This document shows, in pieces, positions 1 to 8,249 of a DNA stretch of 64,000 bases. Each line of letters begins with the position of its first letter. Positions within the stretch are counted from its first letter, which is position 1. A model generated the notes under the pieces. That model did not search any database. It was not told the DNA's origin and saw nothing but the letters and a program-made list of their open reading frames with translations. Source of the stretch: Mesobacillus boroniphilus (GTDB lineage Bacteria > Bacillota > Bacilli > Bacillales > Cytobacillaceae); assembly GCF_018424685.1 (NCBI RefSeq), contig NZ_QTKX01000001.1, forward strand, positions 806,001 through 870,000, given 5' to 3'. Made by a program: the position numbers and the translations under genes.

Positions 1-657
1 ACAAAGGACATCCCAATCATCTTCACTTCGGTGACAGACCCTGTCGGAGCAGGACTTGTTGAAGCATTCGATAAACCTGGCGACAATATCACTGGTACTA
101 CCGACAACCATCCAGATGCTACAAAAAAGACAATCGACTTTATGACGAATGAAGTTGGTGCCAAGAAGATTGGCGTGATCTACAACGCTGGTGAACAGAA
201 TTCAGAGGTCCAGCTAAAGGAAGTAAAGAAGCTTGCGGAAGCGAATGGGGCTAAGGTGGTCGAAGCATCCATTTCTACCTCGGCTGAAGTAAAACAGGCT
301 GCCGAATCCCTGGTGGGCCGCGTTGATGCCATCTATGTACCTACGGATAATACAGTCGTTTCTGCACTTGAGTCTGTCATTTCTGTAGCCAATGGTAAAA
401 AGATCCCCTTATTTGTAGGTGAGCTTGATTCCATGAAGCGCGGGGCAGTTGCAGCGAGCGGATTCAATTATTACGACATTGGTTACCAGTCAGGCTTGAT
501 GGCTGCAGAAATTTTATCAGGCAACAAGAAAGCCTCTGAAATCCCGGTAGAACTTCCTAAATCAATGACACTGACAATCAATAAAAAGGCCGCTGAGGAA
601 CAGGGCGTTGAGGTCAAGGAAGAATGGGGAGAGGACGCAGAGTTCTACGAAGAATAA
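1..657 (+). CDS. ABC transporter substrate-binding protein (5' end outside window)
   Basis: The reading frame is open from base 1, so the N terminus and signal peptide lie upstream of the window. The visible 218 residues have the periplasmic-binding-like fold of the PF04392 family (TrpX/CD-type ABC_sub_bind): a VTDPVGAGLV stretch at the start, an NxxGEQNSEVQ segment, and VPTDNTVVSALES and GELDSMKRGAVA motifs lining the ligand cleft. It should be a lipid-anchored extracellular binding protein. The permease starts 18 bp downstream and the ATPase follows, giving a complete importer. In Firmicutes this family is often linked to tryptophan or other aromatic amino acids, which would suit the aromatic catabolic genes downstream, but the ligand is an inference. 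Confidence 0.88.
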   Translation, partial: TKDIPIIFTSVTDPVGAGLVEAFDKPGDNITGTTDNHPDATKKTIDFMTNEVGAKKIGVIYNAGEQNSEVQLKEVKKLAEANGAKVVEASISTSAEVKQAAESLVGRVDAIYVPTDNTVVSALESVISVANGKKIPLFVGELDSMKRGAVAASGFNYYDIGYQSGLMAAEILSGNKKASEIPVELPKSMTLTINKKAAEEQGVEVKEEWGEDAEFYEE

Positions 658-675
658 GAGAAAGGATGATTCAAC

Positions 676-1707
676 TTGTTTACTTCAATATTTGGAGCAT
701 TTGAGTCTGGCATAATCTATGCCATCATGGCTCTGGGCGTATATTTATCCTTTCGGGTACTCGACTTTCCAGATCTAACGGTCGACGGCAGTTTTGTAAC
801 CGGAGCTGCTGTTGCCGCCATCATGATTGTGAATGGAGCAAATCCCTTTACAGCGACAATGATTGCACTTGTTGCCGGTTTCATTGCTGGCTGTCTGACA
901 GGCCTAATCCATACAGTTGGCAAGGTTAATGCACTTTTATCGGGCATCCTGATGATGATTGCCTTGTATTCTATAAATCTAAGGATCATGGGTAAATCGA
1001 ATGTGCCGCTGTTGAATACTGAAACTGCGATGACCGGAGTAAGAGACTTTTTCGAAAAAACTGGAATCGACGCATTCTTAAATGGTATTTTGACCGCTGT
1101 AGGACTGGGGGACAGCCTACCGAGAACATGGGGGATTCTGCTTTTCATGATTGTCGTGACACTGGCAATCAAATTCCTTACGGATGCGTTCCTTAAGACC
1201 GAACTTGGACTTGCAATCCGGGCAACCGGGGATAACAAAAGAATGATCCGCAGTTTCTCTTCCAATACGAATCTGATGATTATCCTTGGCCTTGGCCTAT
1301 CGAATGCGATGGTAGCTTTTTCTGGGGCTTTGATCGCCCAGCAGGGTGGTTTTGCTGATGTCGGCATGGGTATCGGAATGATCATTATTGGCCTTGCTTC
1401 CGTTATTATCGGGGAGGCGCTGTTTGGTACAAAATCGATTGCTAGAACCACTCTTGCTGTTATTGGAGGATCGATTATCTATCGAATCGTTGTCACACTG
1501 GCACTAAGGGTCGAGTTCCTCGAACCAGGCGACATGAAGCTGATAACCGCTGTGATCGTGATTCTGGCACTGACTGCACCGAAAATGATAGAAAGCTATA
1601 AAGAGAAAAAACGGAAGGTTAAAAGACAGCTTGAAAACATGCAGATGGCAGCTGTTTCTTCTGAAGGAAAGGGTGAGACTGGTGCTGCACTTAAATCAGA
1701 TTCATAG
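676..1707 (+). CDS. ABC transporter permease, BPD_transp_2 type
   Basis: A 343-residue polytopic membrane protein of the branched-chain amino acid/sugar permease type (PF02653). It has about eight hydrophobic segments and the conserved LGLAIRATGDN block near the middle, typical of the permease partner of PF04392 binding proteins. The C terminus is a charged cytoplasmic tail. I chose the TTG at 676, preceded by AAAGGA about ten bases upstream; the product begins at the first membrane segment. It lies 18 bp after the binding protein and overlaps the ATPase by 26 bp, so the three genes are one operon. Substrate is not visible from the sequence. Confidence 0.9.
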   Translation: MFTSIFGAFESGIIYAIMALGVYLSFRVLDFPDLTVDGSFVTGAAVAAIMIVNGANPFTATMIALVAGFIAGCLTGLIHTVGKVNALLSGILMMIALYSINLRIMGKSNVPLLNTETAMTGVRDFFEKTGIDAFLNGILTAVGLGDSLPRTWGILLFMIVVTLAIKFLTDAFLKTELGLAIRATGDNKRMIRSFSSNTNLMIILGLGLSNAMVAFSGALIAQQGGFADVGMGIGMIIIGLASVIIGEALFGTKSIARTTLAVIGGSIIYRIVVTLALRVEFLEPGDMKLITAVIVILALTAPKMIESYKEKKRKVKRQLENMQMAAVSSEGKGETGAALKSDS

Positions 1708-2476
1708 AGTCTTCAATGAGGGTACTCCAGATGAGAAAATCGCCCTGGATAATATTAATCTTACACTGGATAAGGGAGACTTTGTTACAGTCATCGGCAG
1801 TAACGGTGCCGGAAAGTCAACATTAATGAACATTATTTCCGGTGTAATGATTCCTGACCACGGCCAGGTGGAACTGGACGGTAAGGATGTAACCTACATG
1901 TCTGAATACAACCGCTCAAAAATGATCGGTCGTGTCTTTCAGGATCCGATGGCCGGCACCGCTCCGAGTATGACAATTGAAGAAAACCTTGCGATTGCCT
2001 ATTCAAGGAACAAGCGCCGCACGCTTCGCCTTGGCGTTACGAAAAAACGTCGGGAGCTTTTCCAGGAAGTGCTTGAGTCACTTCACCTCGGTCTTGAAAA
2101 TCGCCTCAACGCCAAGGTTGGATTGTTATCTGGCGGAGAACGGCAAGCATTATCCCTGCTGATGGCCACATTCACGGAACCATCCATCCTTTTATTGGAT
2201 GAGCATACCGCGGCACTTGATCCTGCACGTGCCGAGTTAATTACCAATTTAACAAAAGAAATCGTCGATAAATACCATCTAACTACACTGATGGTCACAC
2301 ATAACATGCAGCAGGCACTCGACCTCGGAAACAGGCTGATCATGATGGACAAAGGCCAGATCATCCTCGAAGTAAATGAAGAACAAAAAGCAAAACTGAC
2401 AATCGAAGACCTGCTTAATGAATTCCAGCGAATCCGCGGAACAAAAATGGCAAGCGACAGGGCTTTATTAAGCTAG
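1682..2476 (+). CDS. ABC transporter ATP-binding protein
   Basis: A 264-residue ABC ATPase: Walker A GSNGAGKST, Q-loop FQDPMAGT, signature LSGGERQA, Walker B ILLLDEHTAALDP and the switch histidine in VTHNM. It powers the importer formed with the two upstream genes. The frame is open further upstream inside the permease gene. I place the start at GTG 1682 because AAGGAAAGGG lies just before it and the product then begins MLHLNQIHRVF, as expected for this family; GTG 1673 is the alternative. A strong terminator follows, so the operon ends here. Confidence 0.88.
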   Translation: MLHLNQIHRVFNEGTPDEKIALDNINLTLDKGDFVTVIGSNGAGKSTLMNIISGVMIPDHGQVELDGKDVTYMSEYNRSKMIGRVFQDPMAGTAPSMTIEENLAIAYSRNKRRTLRLGVTKKRRELFQEVLESLHLGLENRLNAKVGLLSGGERQALSLLMATFTEPSILLLDEHTAALDPARAELITNLTKEIVDKYHLTTLMVTHNMQQALDLGNRLIMMDKGQIILEVNEEQKAKLTIEDLLNEFQRIRGTKMASDRALLS

Positions 2477-2483
2477 ACCAAAA

Positions 2484-2516
2484 ACAACCAGCTAAAAATA
2501 GCTGGTTGTATTTTTA
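2484..2516 (+). terminator. Rho-independent terminator of the ABC importer operon
   Basis: Ten-base inverted repeat ACAACCAGCT / AGCTGGTTGT with a short A/T loop, followed by a T-rich tail, directly after the ATPase stop codon. Confidence 0.85.
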
Positions 2517-2694
2517 TTGTAGAAGAAAGAGATTTATTGATTGTGAGAAGGGAATATAAACTGTTTTGTTAAGAGAAGGAGATTTCCTGGTTGAATAAAT
2601 ATTTTTCTTAGGTTCCAATTTGATATTAATAAGACTTTTTTCTAAGAAATTGTGATTTTTAGAATAGATTTTCAAAACAATCGTTAACAAGGAG

Positions 2695-2944
2695 GTTGAT
2701 TGGAACGGAAGGGGCGAGACTCCTCGAAAATGCTAACGCATTTTCTTCGTGCGTGGGCAGGTTAACGGATGCTCAATCAATGTCCTGCGGATCAGCGGGA
2801 CAGGTGAGACCCCGCTGGGGCTTTAGCGCTGAGGAGGCTTACCGCACGCCTCAACGAAGAATTTCATTTTTTAAAAAGCCGGCAGTTGGGCTTTTTCATA
2901 ATTCTTCCCAGCGGAAAGCGAAGCATCCTGGAGTGGAAATCAAC
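2695..2944. repeat. Bacillaceae-type intergenic repeat element, about 250 bp
   Basis: A GC-richer block in an A/T-rich gap. It begins GTTGAT and ends ATCAAC (inverted ends), and carries GGGGCGAGACTCCT, AGCGGGACAGGTGAGACC, GAGGAGGCTTACCGCACGCC and AGCGGAAAGCGAAGC. I recognise these as a dispersed intergenic repeat of Bacillus-group genomes. This copy is interrupted around 2725-2785 by unrelated sequence containing a hairpin, and has a second A/T-rich insertion near 2862-2910, so it looks degenerate. The 86-codon open frame across it is not a gene. The rest of the gap, 2517-2694 and 2945-3118, is A/T-rich and shows nothing else I can support. Confidence 0.75.
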
Positions 2945-3118
2945 CGGTCAATATAGCAAAGGCTTTCTTAAATGGTTTTTTTCAGCAGCTTATACGAGAT
3001 TTTGTAATAACAGTGAGATTGCTGAGTTTTTTCTCCTGAATGGAATTAAACCAATATTAAAAAATAAATATTATATCAAAATTACTTTTAAGAAAATACC
3101 AAAATTTCTTACAATTTA

Positions 3119-3166
3119 TTGACCATTTATTTAACGGAATGTTATGATAACGTTAAATAAACGTTA
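3119..3166 (+). promoter_or_regulatory. Promoter and palindromic operator of the catabolic operon
   Basis: TTGACC (3119-3124) and TATGAT (3143-3148), spaced 18 bp, form a sigma-A-type promoter. A perfect ten-base inverted repeat TTATTTAACG (3127-3136) / CGTTAAATAA (3151-3160) brackets the -10 region. AACGTTA occurs twice, at 3149 and 3160, 11 bp apart. This is the layout of a repressor operator, perhaps of TetR type; no regulator gene is adjacent. Confidence 0.6.
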
Positions 3167-3198
3167 TACATATTTGCAACTTGGAAAGGTGGGATATG

Positions 3199-3588
3199 AT
3201 GCGAGATGGCTTAATAGCTGGGCGTACAGCCTCCATCGATGTCATTGTTACACCAGATATGTTTGCCAGCTTTGATGGGAAAGTCGTCCATCCAGTATAC
3301 TCAACTGTTTCGATGGTGTATCACATGGAATGGGTATCCCGGCAAATTATAGTTCCTTTTTTAGAGGATCATGAAGAAGGTATGGGTGGTGCGGTGACAG
3401 TTAAGCATATTGCTCCATGTATCGAAGGAGCCGAGGTAACCGTAACAGCAACCGTCACAGGTCTCCAAGCCAATACCATTCTTACTAATGTAAGGGCAGA
3501 AAGTAAGGGGCGTCTTGTAGGAGTGGGGGAAGTCAAACAAGTAGTCCTTCCTAAAGAGAGGATAACTGAATTACTTACAGGCAGCTAA
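3199..3588 (+). CDS. Hotdog-fold thioesterase, FlK-like
   Basis: A protein of about 129 residues resembling the fluoroacetyl-CoA-specific thioesterase (FlK) branch of the hotdog superfamily. Candidate catalytic positions are visible: the Ser/Thr of VYSTVSM, the Glu of YHMEWVSR and the His of VKHIAPC, in the order Thr-Glu-His used by FlK. It should hydrolyse an acyl-CoA in the cytosol. As first gene before phenylalanine dehydrogenase and the 2-oxoacid dehydrogenase genes, it may release aryl-acetate from aryl-acetyl-CoA or spare CoA; that is inference. Start: AAGGTGG at 3186-3192 fits ATG 3199; ATG 3196 is very close to the ribosome site. Confidence 0.72.
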   Translation: MRDGLIAGRTASIDVIVTPDMFASFDGKVVHPVYSTVSMVYHMEWVSRQIIVPFLEDHEEGMGGAVTVKHIAPCIEGAEVTVTATVTGLQANTILTNVRAESKGRLVGVGEVKQVVLPKERITELLTGS

Positions 3589-3604
3589 AAATTTTTGCGC
3601 AAAA

Positions 3605-3619
3605 ATGTAAGCGCTAACA
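3605..3619 (+). promoter_or_regulatory. Candidate cre site (CcpA binding)
   Basis: ATGTAAGCGCTAACA matches the Bacillus cre consensus WTGNAANCGNWNNCW at every defined position and is nearly palindromic. It lies 31-45 bp upstream of the phenylalanine dehydrogenase start, between it and the thioesterase gene, a position suited to roadblock repression by CcpA when glucose is present. Confidence 0.65.
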
Positions 3620-3622
3620 TGG

Positions 3623-3633
3623 TTTAACGGAAT
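3623..3633 (+). promoter_or_regulatory. Second copy of the TTTAACGGAAT operator-like element
   Basis: The 11-mer TTTAACGGAAT found inside the promoter at 3130-3140 recurs exactly here, just before the ribosome binding site of phenylalanine dehydrogenase. It may be an auxiliary half-site for the same regulator. Confidence 0.4.
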
Positions 3634-3649
3634 AAAGGAGGAAAGAACA

Positions 3650-4756
3650 ATGGATATGTTTGAACAAATTCGTGAGCACGAGCAGGTAGTATTTTGTAAT
3701 GATGAAGCAACTGGATTAAAGGCGATTATTGCAATTCATAGTACCCGGTTGGGACCAGCTTTGGGCGGGTGCCGTATGTATCCTTATAAATCAGTTGACG
3801 ATGCACTAGAAGATGTACTGCGACTTTCAAAAGGGATGACGTATAAATGCGCTGCGGCGGATGTAGATTTCGGTGGAGGAAAGGCTGTCATCATTGGTGA
3901 CCCTACAAAGGATAAGAGCCCTGAATTGTTCAGAGCATTTGGCCAGTTTGTTGAGTCGATCCAGGGCCGTTTTTATACAGGAACAGACATGGGGACGGAT
4001 CCGGAAGACTTTGTCCACGCACTAAAAGAAACGAATTGCATCGTTGGCGTAGATGAAGTGTATGGCGGAAGCGGAGACTCTTCAGTACCAACTGCTCAGG
4101 GCGTCATCTTTGGATTGCAGGCAACAAGCAAAGCTCTTTGGGATACGGATGATTTGTCCGGGAAATCCTATGCGATCCAGGGGCTGGGGAAGGTAGGCTA
4201 CAAGGTAGCAGAGTATCTTCTGGAAAATGGTGCAGATCTATATGTAACAGATATCAATCAAAATGCGATCGCCCAAATTGTCAAGAAAGCGGAGGAAATG
4301 GGAGCAGGAATCAAGGTCGTAAACAGCGACGAAATTTATTCACAGCCTGCCGACATTTTCATCCCGTGCGCAATGGGCGGAATCATTAACGATGACACAA
4401 TTCCTCAACTCCAGGTAAAAGCAGTGGCCGGTTCTGCGAACAATCAGCTCAGGGAAGAACGCCATGGCCACATCCTTCAGGAAAAAGGAATCCTTTATGC
4501 GCCTGATTACATCGTCAATGCTGGAGGATTGATCCAGGTGGCGGATGAGCTGTACTCACCAAACAAGGAACGAGTCTTGATGAAGACGAAGGCAATCTAT
4601 AATTCTCTTTTAAATATATACAGGCAGGCAGAGCGAGAGGGAATCACGACAGTTGAAGCTGCGAATAAATTTTGCGAAAACCGGATCGAAGCCAGAACAA
4701 GACGCAATAGCTTTTTCTCACATATGAAGCGTCCAAAATGGGCAGTGAGGATGTAA
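3650..4756 (+). CDS. pdh: Phenylalanine dehydrogenase
   Basis: A 368-residue Glu/Leu/Phe/Val dehydrogenase that oxidatively deaminates L-phenylalanine to phenylpyruvate with NAD+. The substrate lysines are visible as K66 ([10 protein letters not shown]) and K78 ([13 protein letters not shown]), followed by the active-site segment GTDMGT and a Rossmann motif GLGKVG at 178-183. The combination [24 protein letters not shown] and [11 protein letters not shown] is that of Bacillus phenylalanine dehydrogenases; leucine dehydrogenases have GGTRM and NLGGAKTV instead. A strong AAAGGAGG precedes ATG 3650. The neighbours (2-oxoacid dehydrogenase, HPPD, homogentisate dioxygenase) support an aromatic substrate. 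Leucine/valine activity cannot be excluded without assay. Confidence 0.85.
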   Translation: MDMFEQIREHEQVVFCNDEATGLKAIIAIHSTRLGPALGGCRMYPYKSVDDALEDVLRLSKGMTYKCAAADVDFGGGKAVIIGDPTKDKSPELFRAFGQFVESIQGRFYTGTDMGTDPEDFVHALKETNCIVGVDEVYGGSGDSSVPTAQGVIFGLQATSKALWDTDDLSGKSYAIQGLGKVGYKVAEYLLENGADLYVTDINQNAIAQIVKKAEEMGAGIKVVNSDEIYSQPADIFIPCAMGGIINDDTIPQLQVKAVAGSANNQLREERHGHILQEKGILYAPDYIVNAGGLIQVADELYSPNKERVLMKTKAIYNSLLNIYRQAEREGITTVEAANKFCENRIEARTRRNSFFSHMKRPKWAVRM

Positions 4757-4789
4757 TAGAATCATAGACTATTAAAAAAGGGTGAGCCG

Positions 4790-5857
4790 ATGGAAAAGGA
4801 CTTTCCGATTTTTCAAGTGATGGACCAAAATGGAAACATTGTGTCTGAGGAACATAAGAATTTGGTGACCGAAGAGAGAGTGAAGAAGTTTTATTCGGAA
4901 ATGGTAAGGATCCGGACGCTGGACAGGAAATCTATCAGTCTCCAGCGGCAAGGGCGTATCGGGACGTATGCTCCATTTGAAGGGCAGGAGGCTTCCCAGG
5001 TTGGAACAGCCCTTGCGCTCGAAGGTGAAGACTGGATGTTCCCGACGTACCGCGATCACGGTGCTGCAATGGTGTTCGGCCACTCCCTGAGGAATATTTT
5101 ACTGTTCTGGAACGGACGAAATGAAGGATGTGTCCCGCCGGATGGTAAAAAAATCTTCCCGCCAGCCATCCCGATTGCAACCCAGATTCCACACGCTGCG
5201 GGTGCAGCTTTTGCTGAAAAGCAAAAAGGAACAAAGAATGCGGCCATTTGTTATTTCGGTGATGGTGCGACCTCGGAAGGAGATTTTCATGAGGGCTTGA
5301 ATTTTGCCAGCGTCTTCAAATCCCCGGTCGTATATTTTTGCCAGAATAATCAATTCGCAATTTCAGTACCAATCAGCAAACAGATGAATTCCGCAACAAT
5401 TGCACAAAAAGCTCTTGCGTATGATATTCCGGGTGTGAGAATTGATGGCAACGATATTTTTGCCGTTTTTGCTGAAACGGAAAAGGCGCTTAAACGTGCC
5501 CGCAATGGCGAAGGCCCGACTCTGATTGAAGCGATGACCTGGCGGTATGGATCACATACAACTGCTGATGACGCTTCAAAATATCGTGACCAGGGTGAAA
5601 GTGCGCTTAAGCGATTGGAAACAGACCCTTTGCTAAGGCTGGAACGCTGGCTGAAAAACGAAGGGCTTTATGATGAAGCATGGGTGAAGGAAATAGAAGA
5701 GCAAGCAGCTGCTGAAATTGATGCAGCTGTACAGGAAATGGAAAAATTCCCTAAAGCTGATCCGGCAGTGATCTTTGATTACGTTTTCGAAAAGCCTACA
5801 TGGACAATCGAGAAGCAAAAGCGGGAATACCTTGAGCTGATCGGAGGTGAAGTGTGA
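4790..5857 (+). CDS. 2-oxoacid dehydrogenase E1 alpha subunit
   Basis: A 355-residue thiamine-diphosphate-dependent E1 alpha of the pyruvate/branched-chain type. The ThDP-binding motif runs from GDGATSEGDFHEG (157-169) to the Asn pair at 186-187, and the phosphorylation-loop-like RYGSHTTADDASKYRD segment is present. With E1 beta it decarboxylates a 2-oxoacid and acylates the lipoyl group of E2. Directly after phenylalanine dehydrogenase, phenylpyruvate is the likely substrate, giving phenylacetyl-CoA; branched-chain oxoacids or pyruvate remain possible. ATG 4790 follows an AAGGGTGAG site. It overlaps the E1 beta start in an ATGA arrangement, so translation is coupled. Confidence 0.9.
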   Translation: MEKDFPIFQVMDQNGNIVSEEHKNLVTEERVKKFYSEMVRIRTLDRKSISLQRQGRIGTYAPFEGQEASQVGTALALEGEDWMFPTYRDHGAAMVFGHSLRNILLFWNGRNEGCVPPDGKKIFPPAIPIATQIPHAAGAAFAEKQKGTKNAAICYFGDGATSEGDFHEGLNFASVFKSPVVYFCQNNQFAISVPISKQMNSATIAQKALAYDIPGVRIDGNDIFAVFAETEKALKRARNGEGPTLIEAMTWRYGSHTTADDASKYRDQGESALKRLETDPLLRLERWLKNEGLYDEAWVKEIEEQAAAEIDAAVQEMEKFPKADPAVIFDYVFEKPTWTIEKQKREYLELIGGEV

Positions 5858-6852
5858 TGAAAACGGCAGTACAGACAAAGACTTTGACGCTCGTCCAGGC
5901 TATTACCGATGGACTCGATACGATGCTCAGTGAAAGCAAGGAAGTCATCCTCCTTGGTGAAGATATCGGAAAAAATGGCGGGGTATTCCGCGCAACTGAT
6001 GGTCTTCAGGAGAAATATGGGGAGGACCGTGTGATAGACACTCCTTTAAGTGAAGCAGGTTTTGTAGGTGCAGCGATCGGCATGGCAGTGAACGGATTCC
6101 GGCCAGTTGTGGAAATCCAGTTCCTGGGCTTCATTTATCCTGCCTATGAACAAATCATGACACACGCCTCAAGACTTCGGATGAGGACGTTGGGGCACTA
6201 TACCGTACCTATGGTAATCCGCGCTCCTTATGGCGCCGGTGTACGCGCACCTGAAATCCATTGTGACAGTACGGAATCACTTTTTACCCATATGCCAGGA
6301 ATGAAGGTAGTCTGTCCTTCAAATGCCTATGACGCAAAAGGCCTGATGATCGCTGCTATTGAAGATCCCGATCCTGTCCTTTTTTTAGAGCCAATGAGAA
6401 GTTATCGTTCCTCACGCGGTGAGGTTCCGGAAGGGAAGTATACAGTTGAAATTGGAAAAGGAAAGAAATTGACCGAAGGTGACGATGTGACGGTCATTGC
6501 CTGGGGTGCGATGGTTCCGGTAGCCATGAAGGCTGCAGAAGATATGAAGCAGAAGGGTATTAATTGTGAGGTTCTTGATTTGCGGACACTGTATCCGATT
6601 GACAAAGACCTCGTCATTGAGTCAGTCCAGAAAACCGGACGGACGGTGATTGTCCATGAAGCCCATGCAACGGGAGGTACTGGCAGTGATTTGATATCCC
6701 TGATCAATGATGAAGCATTCCTTTACCAAAAGGCTCCGGCTGAAAGAGTTACAGGCTATGACACGCCTGTGCCGTATTTTGGATTTGAAGATCATTATCT
6801 GCCGACCCCGAAAAGAGTCGCAGCTGCAATTGAGAAAGTAATGAAGTTTTAG
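5857..6852 (+). CDS. 2-oxoacid dehydrogenase E1 beta subunit
   Basis: A 331-residue transketolase-like E1 beta subunit: LLGEDIGKNGGVFRATDGL near the N terminus, TPLSEAGFVG with the conserved catalytic Glu, an RAPYGAGVRAPEIHCDS active-site loop, and the C-terminal domain with a VIAWGAMV start and HEAHATGGTGSD. It forms the alpha2-beta2 E1 with the preceding gene. ATG 5857 overlaps the alpha stop codon, and GGAGGTGA at 5843-5850 gives good spacing; GTG 5854 is the alternative start. Confidence 0.9.
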   Translation: MKTAVQTKTLTLVQAITDGLDTMLSESKEVILLGEDIGKNGGVFRATDGLQEKYGEDRVIDTPLSEAGFVGAAIGMAVNGFRPVVEIQFLGFIYPAYEQIMTHASRLRMRTLGHYTVPMVIRAPYGAGVRAPEIHCDSTESLFTHMPGMKVVCPSNAYDAKGLMIAAIEDPDPVLFLEPMRSYRSSRGEVPEGKYTVEIGKGKKLTEGDDVTVIAWGAMVPVAMKAAEDMKQKGINCEVLDLRTLYPIDKDLVIESVQKTGRTVIVHEAHATGGTGSDLISLINDEAFLYQKAPAERVTGYDTPVPYFGFEDHYLPTPKRVAAAIEKVMKF

Positions 6853-6863
6853 GAGGCGTGCCG

Positions 6864-8246
6864 ATGGTTGAAGTAAAGCTCCACGACATTGGGGAAGGCA
6901 TGACCGAAGCGGACATCAATTGTTACCTGGTGAAGCCAGGGGATTTCGTCAAGGCTGATGATCCATTGGTAGAAGTCCAGACAGACAAGATGACCGCAGA
7001 GATTCCCGCTCCCCGTTCAGGTGTAATAAAAGAATTGCTGTTAACCCCGGGGCAAACTGTAAAGGTAGGAACCACTTTGCTCATCATGGAGGATAGTTCC
7101 GGAGGAAGTAAAACTGTTGAGCTTCAGAAGGTGGCTGAAGCTGTAAATTCAGAAGCACCACAAGCGGATGCTGCAGTAGTTGTATTGGACAGACCTGCTG
7201 AAGTCAAGGTACCTGTAGGTGTTAGTGCGCGACTGGGGCGAATCCTCGCTTCTCCTTATACAAGGAAAGTTGCCCGGGAAAATGCCGTCAACATTATGGA
7301 AGTCAAAGGAACTGGACCAGCAGGCCGGATTACCGAAGAAGATATATTGGCCTTTGTTAAATTAAGAGATCATGGGGGTGCGAGCACTTCGGAAGCAGGC
7401 TCTGAACAGCAGGTTCCGAACATTTCGAAATATGCTTCCGAACAAGAGGTTCCGAACGTTTCGCAACGTGCTTCCGAATCGAAGGCTCCGAACGTTTCGG
7501 AAGTGGGTTCCGAAGTAAAGACTGCGGCTGGACATGAAACAGTGGGCAAATCTCAGGATATATTGCCATTTCGCGGCCGCCGCAAGCAGATTGCTAAAAA
7601 GATGGTCCAATCCATATATACCATCCCTCATTGTACTCACTTTGAGGAAATTGATGTTAGCGAATTGATTGCTTTGCGAGAAGAGATCAAGGCTTCCGGA
7701 AACTCTATTTCTGCGACTGCCTTCTTCATCAAAGCTCTTTCGATTGGGTTAAAAGAATTCCCGGTCTTCAATGCAAAGCTTGATGAAGAAAATGAAAGCA
7801 TCCAGCTGTTACGTGAGCATCATATTGGAATTGCCGTGGACACTCCAGAGGGACTGATCGTGCCGGTGATCAGAAATGTTGAACAGAAGAACTTAAAGCA
7901 AATCCATGATGAAATGAAGCGTCTGACAAAGCTTGCCCTTGATGACAAGCTTACGGTCCAGGATATATCGGGCGGTACATTCACTATTAGCAATGTCGGT
8001 CCGTTGGGCGGCAGTATTGGAGCAACACCAATCATCCAGCACCCGCAGACAGCGCTCGTTTCCTTCCATAAAACAAAGAAACGTCCAGTTGCTACGGATC
8101 AAGATGAAATTGTCATCCGGTCCATCATGAATCTTTCAATGGCGTTTGACCATAGAGTTGCAGATGGGGCTACTGCAGTTGCTTTTACAAACCGTTTCGC
8201 ACAGCTGATAGAGAATCCAAAATTGATGCTGTTGGAATTGATGTAA
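6864..8246 (+). CDS. Dihydrolipoyl acyltransferase E2 of 2-oxoacid dehydrogenase complex
   Basis: A 460-residue E2. Order of domains: a lipoyl domain with lipoylated Lys42 in QTDKMTAE; an E3/E1-binding domain with ASPYTRKVARE and GPAGRITEEDI; a Ser/Glu/Pro-rich linker with tandem repeats; and the catalytic acyltransferase domain ending in DHRVADG, with His430 and Asp434. It transfers the acyl group to CoA and forms the core of the complex. AGGAGG at 6851-6856 sets ATG 6864. No E3 (dihydrolipoamide dehydrogenase) follows, so the complex must borrow one from elsewhere in the genome. The 21-bp repeat array starts within a few bases of its stop. Confidence 0.9.
   Translation: MVEVKLHDIGEGMTEADINCYLVKPGDFVKADDPLVEVQTDKMTAEIPAPRSGVIKELLLTPGQTVKVGTTLLIMEDSSGGSKTVELQKVAEAVNSEAPQADAAVVVLDRPAEVKVPVGVSARLGRILASPYTRKVARENAVNIMEVKGTGPAGRITEEDILAFVKLRDHGGASTSEAGSEQQVPNISKYASEQEVPNVSQRASESKAPNVSEVGSEVKTAAGHETVGKSQDILPFRGRRKQIAKKMVQSIYTIPHCTHFEEIDVSELIALREEIKASGNSISATAFFIKALSIGLKEFPVFNAKLDEENESIQLLREHHIGIAVDTPEGLIVPVIRNVEQKNLKQIHDEMKRLTKLALDDKLTVQDISGGTFTISNVGPLGGSIGATPIIQHPQTALVSFHKTKKRPVATDQDEIVIRSIMNLSMAFDHRVADGATAVAFTNRFAQLIENPKLMLLELM
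7381..7521 (+). repeat. In-frame tandem repeat in the E2 linker
   Basis: About four imperfect copies of a 36-51 base unit built around TTCCGAA and GTTCCGAACRTTTCG encode a repeated SE-x-x-VPN-(I/V)-S peptide in the flexible linker between the binding and catalytic domains. Copy number is likely to vary between strains. Confidence 0.65.
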
Positions 8247-8249
8247 TTT

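Noticed and set aside
717..1451. A 244-codon minus-strand frame
   Set aside because: It is antisense to the ABC permease, which has a clear family match, ribosome site and operon context.
2696..2956. An 86-codon plus-strand open frame
   Set aside because: It lies across the intergenic repeat element; composition and position fit the repeat, not a protein.
3605..3619. Reading the palindrome as a generic repressor operator rather than cre
   Set aside because: It matches the cre consensus at all defined positions, so CcpA is the simpler reading.
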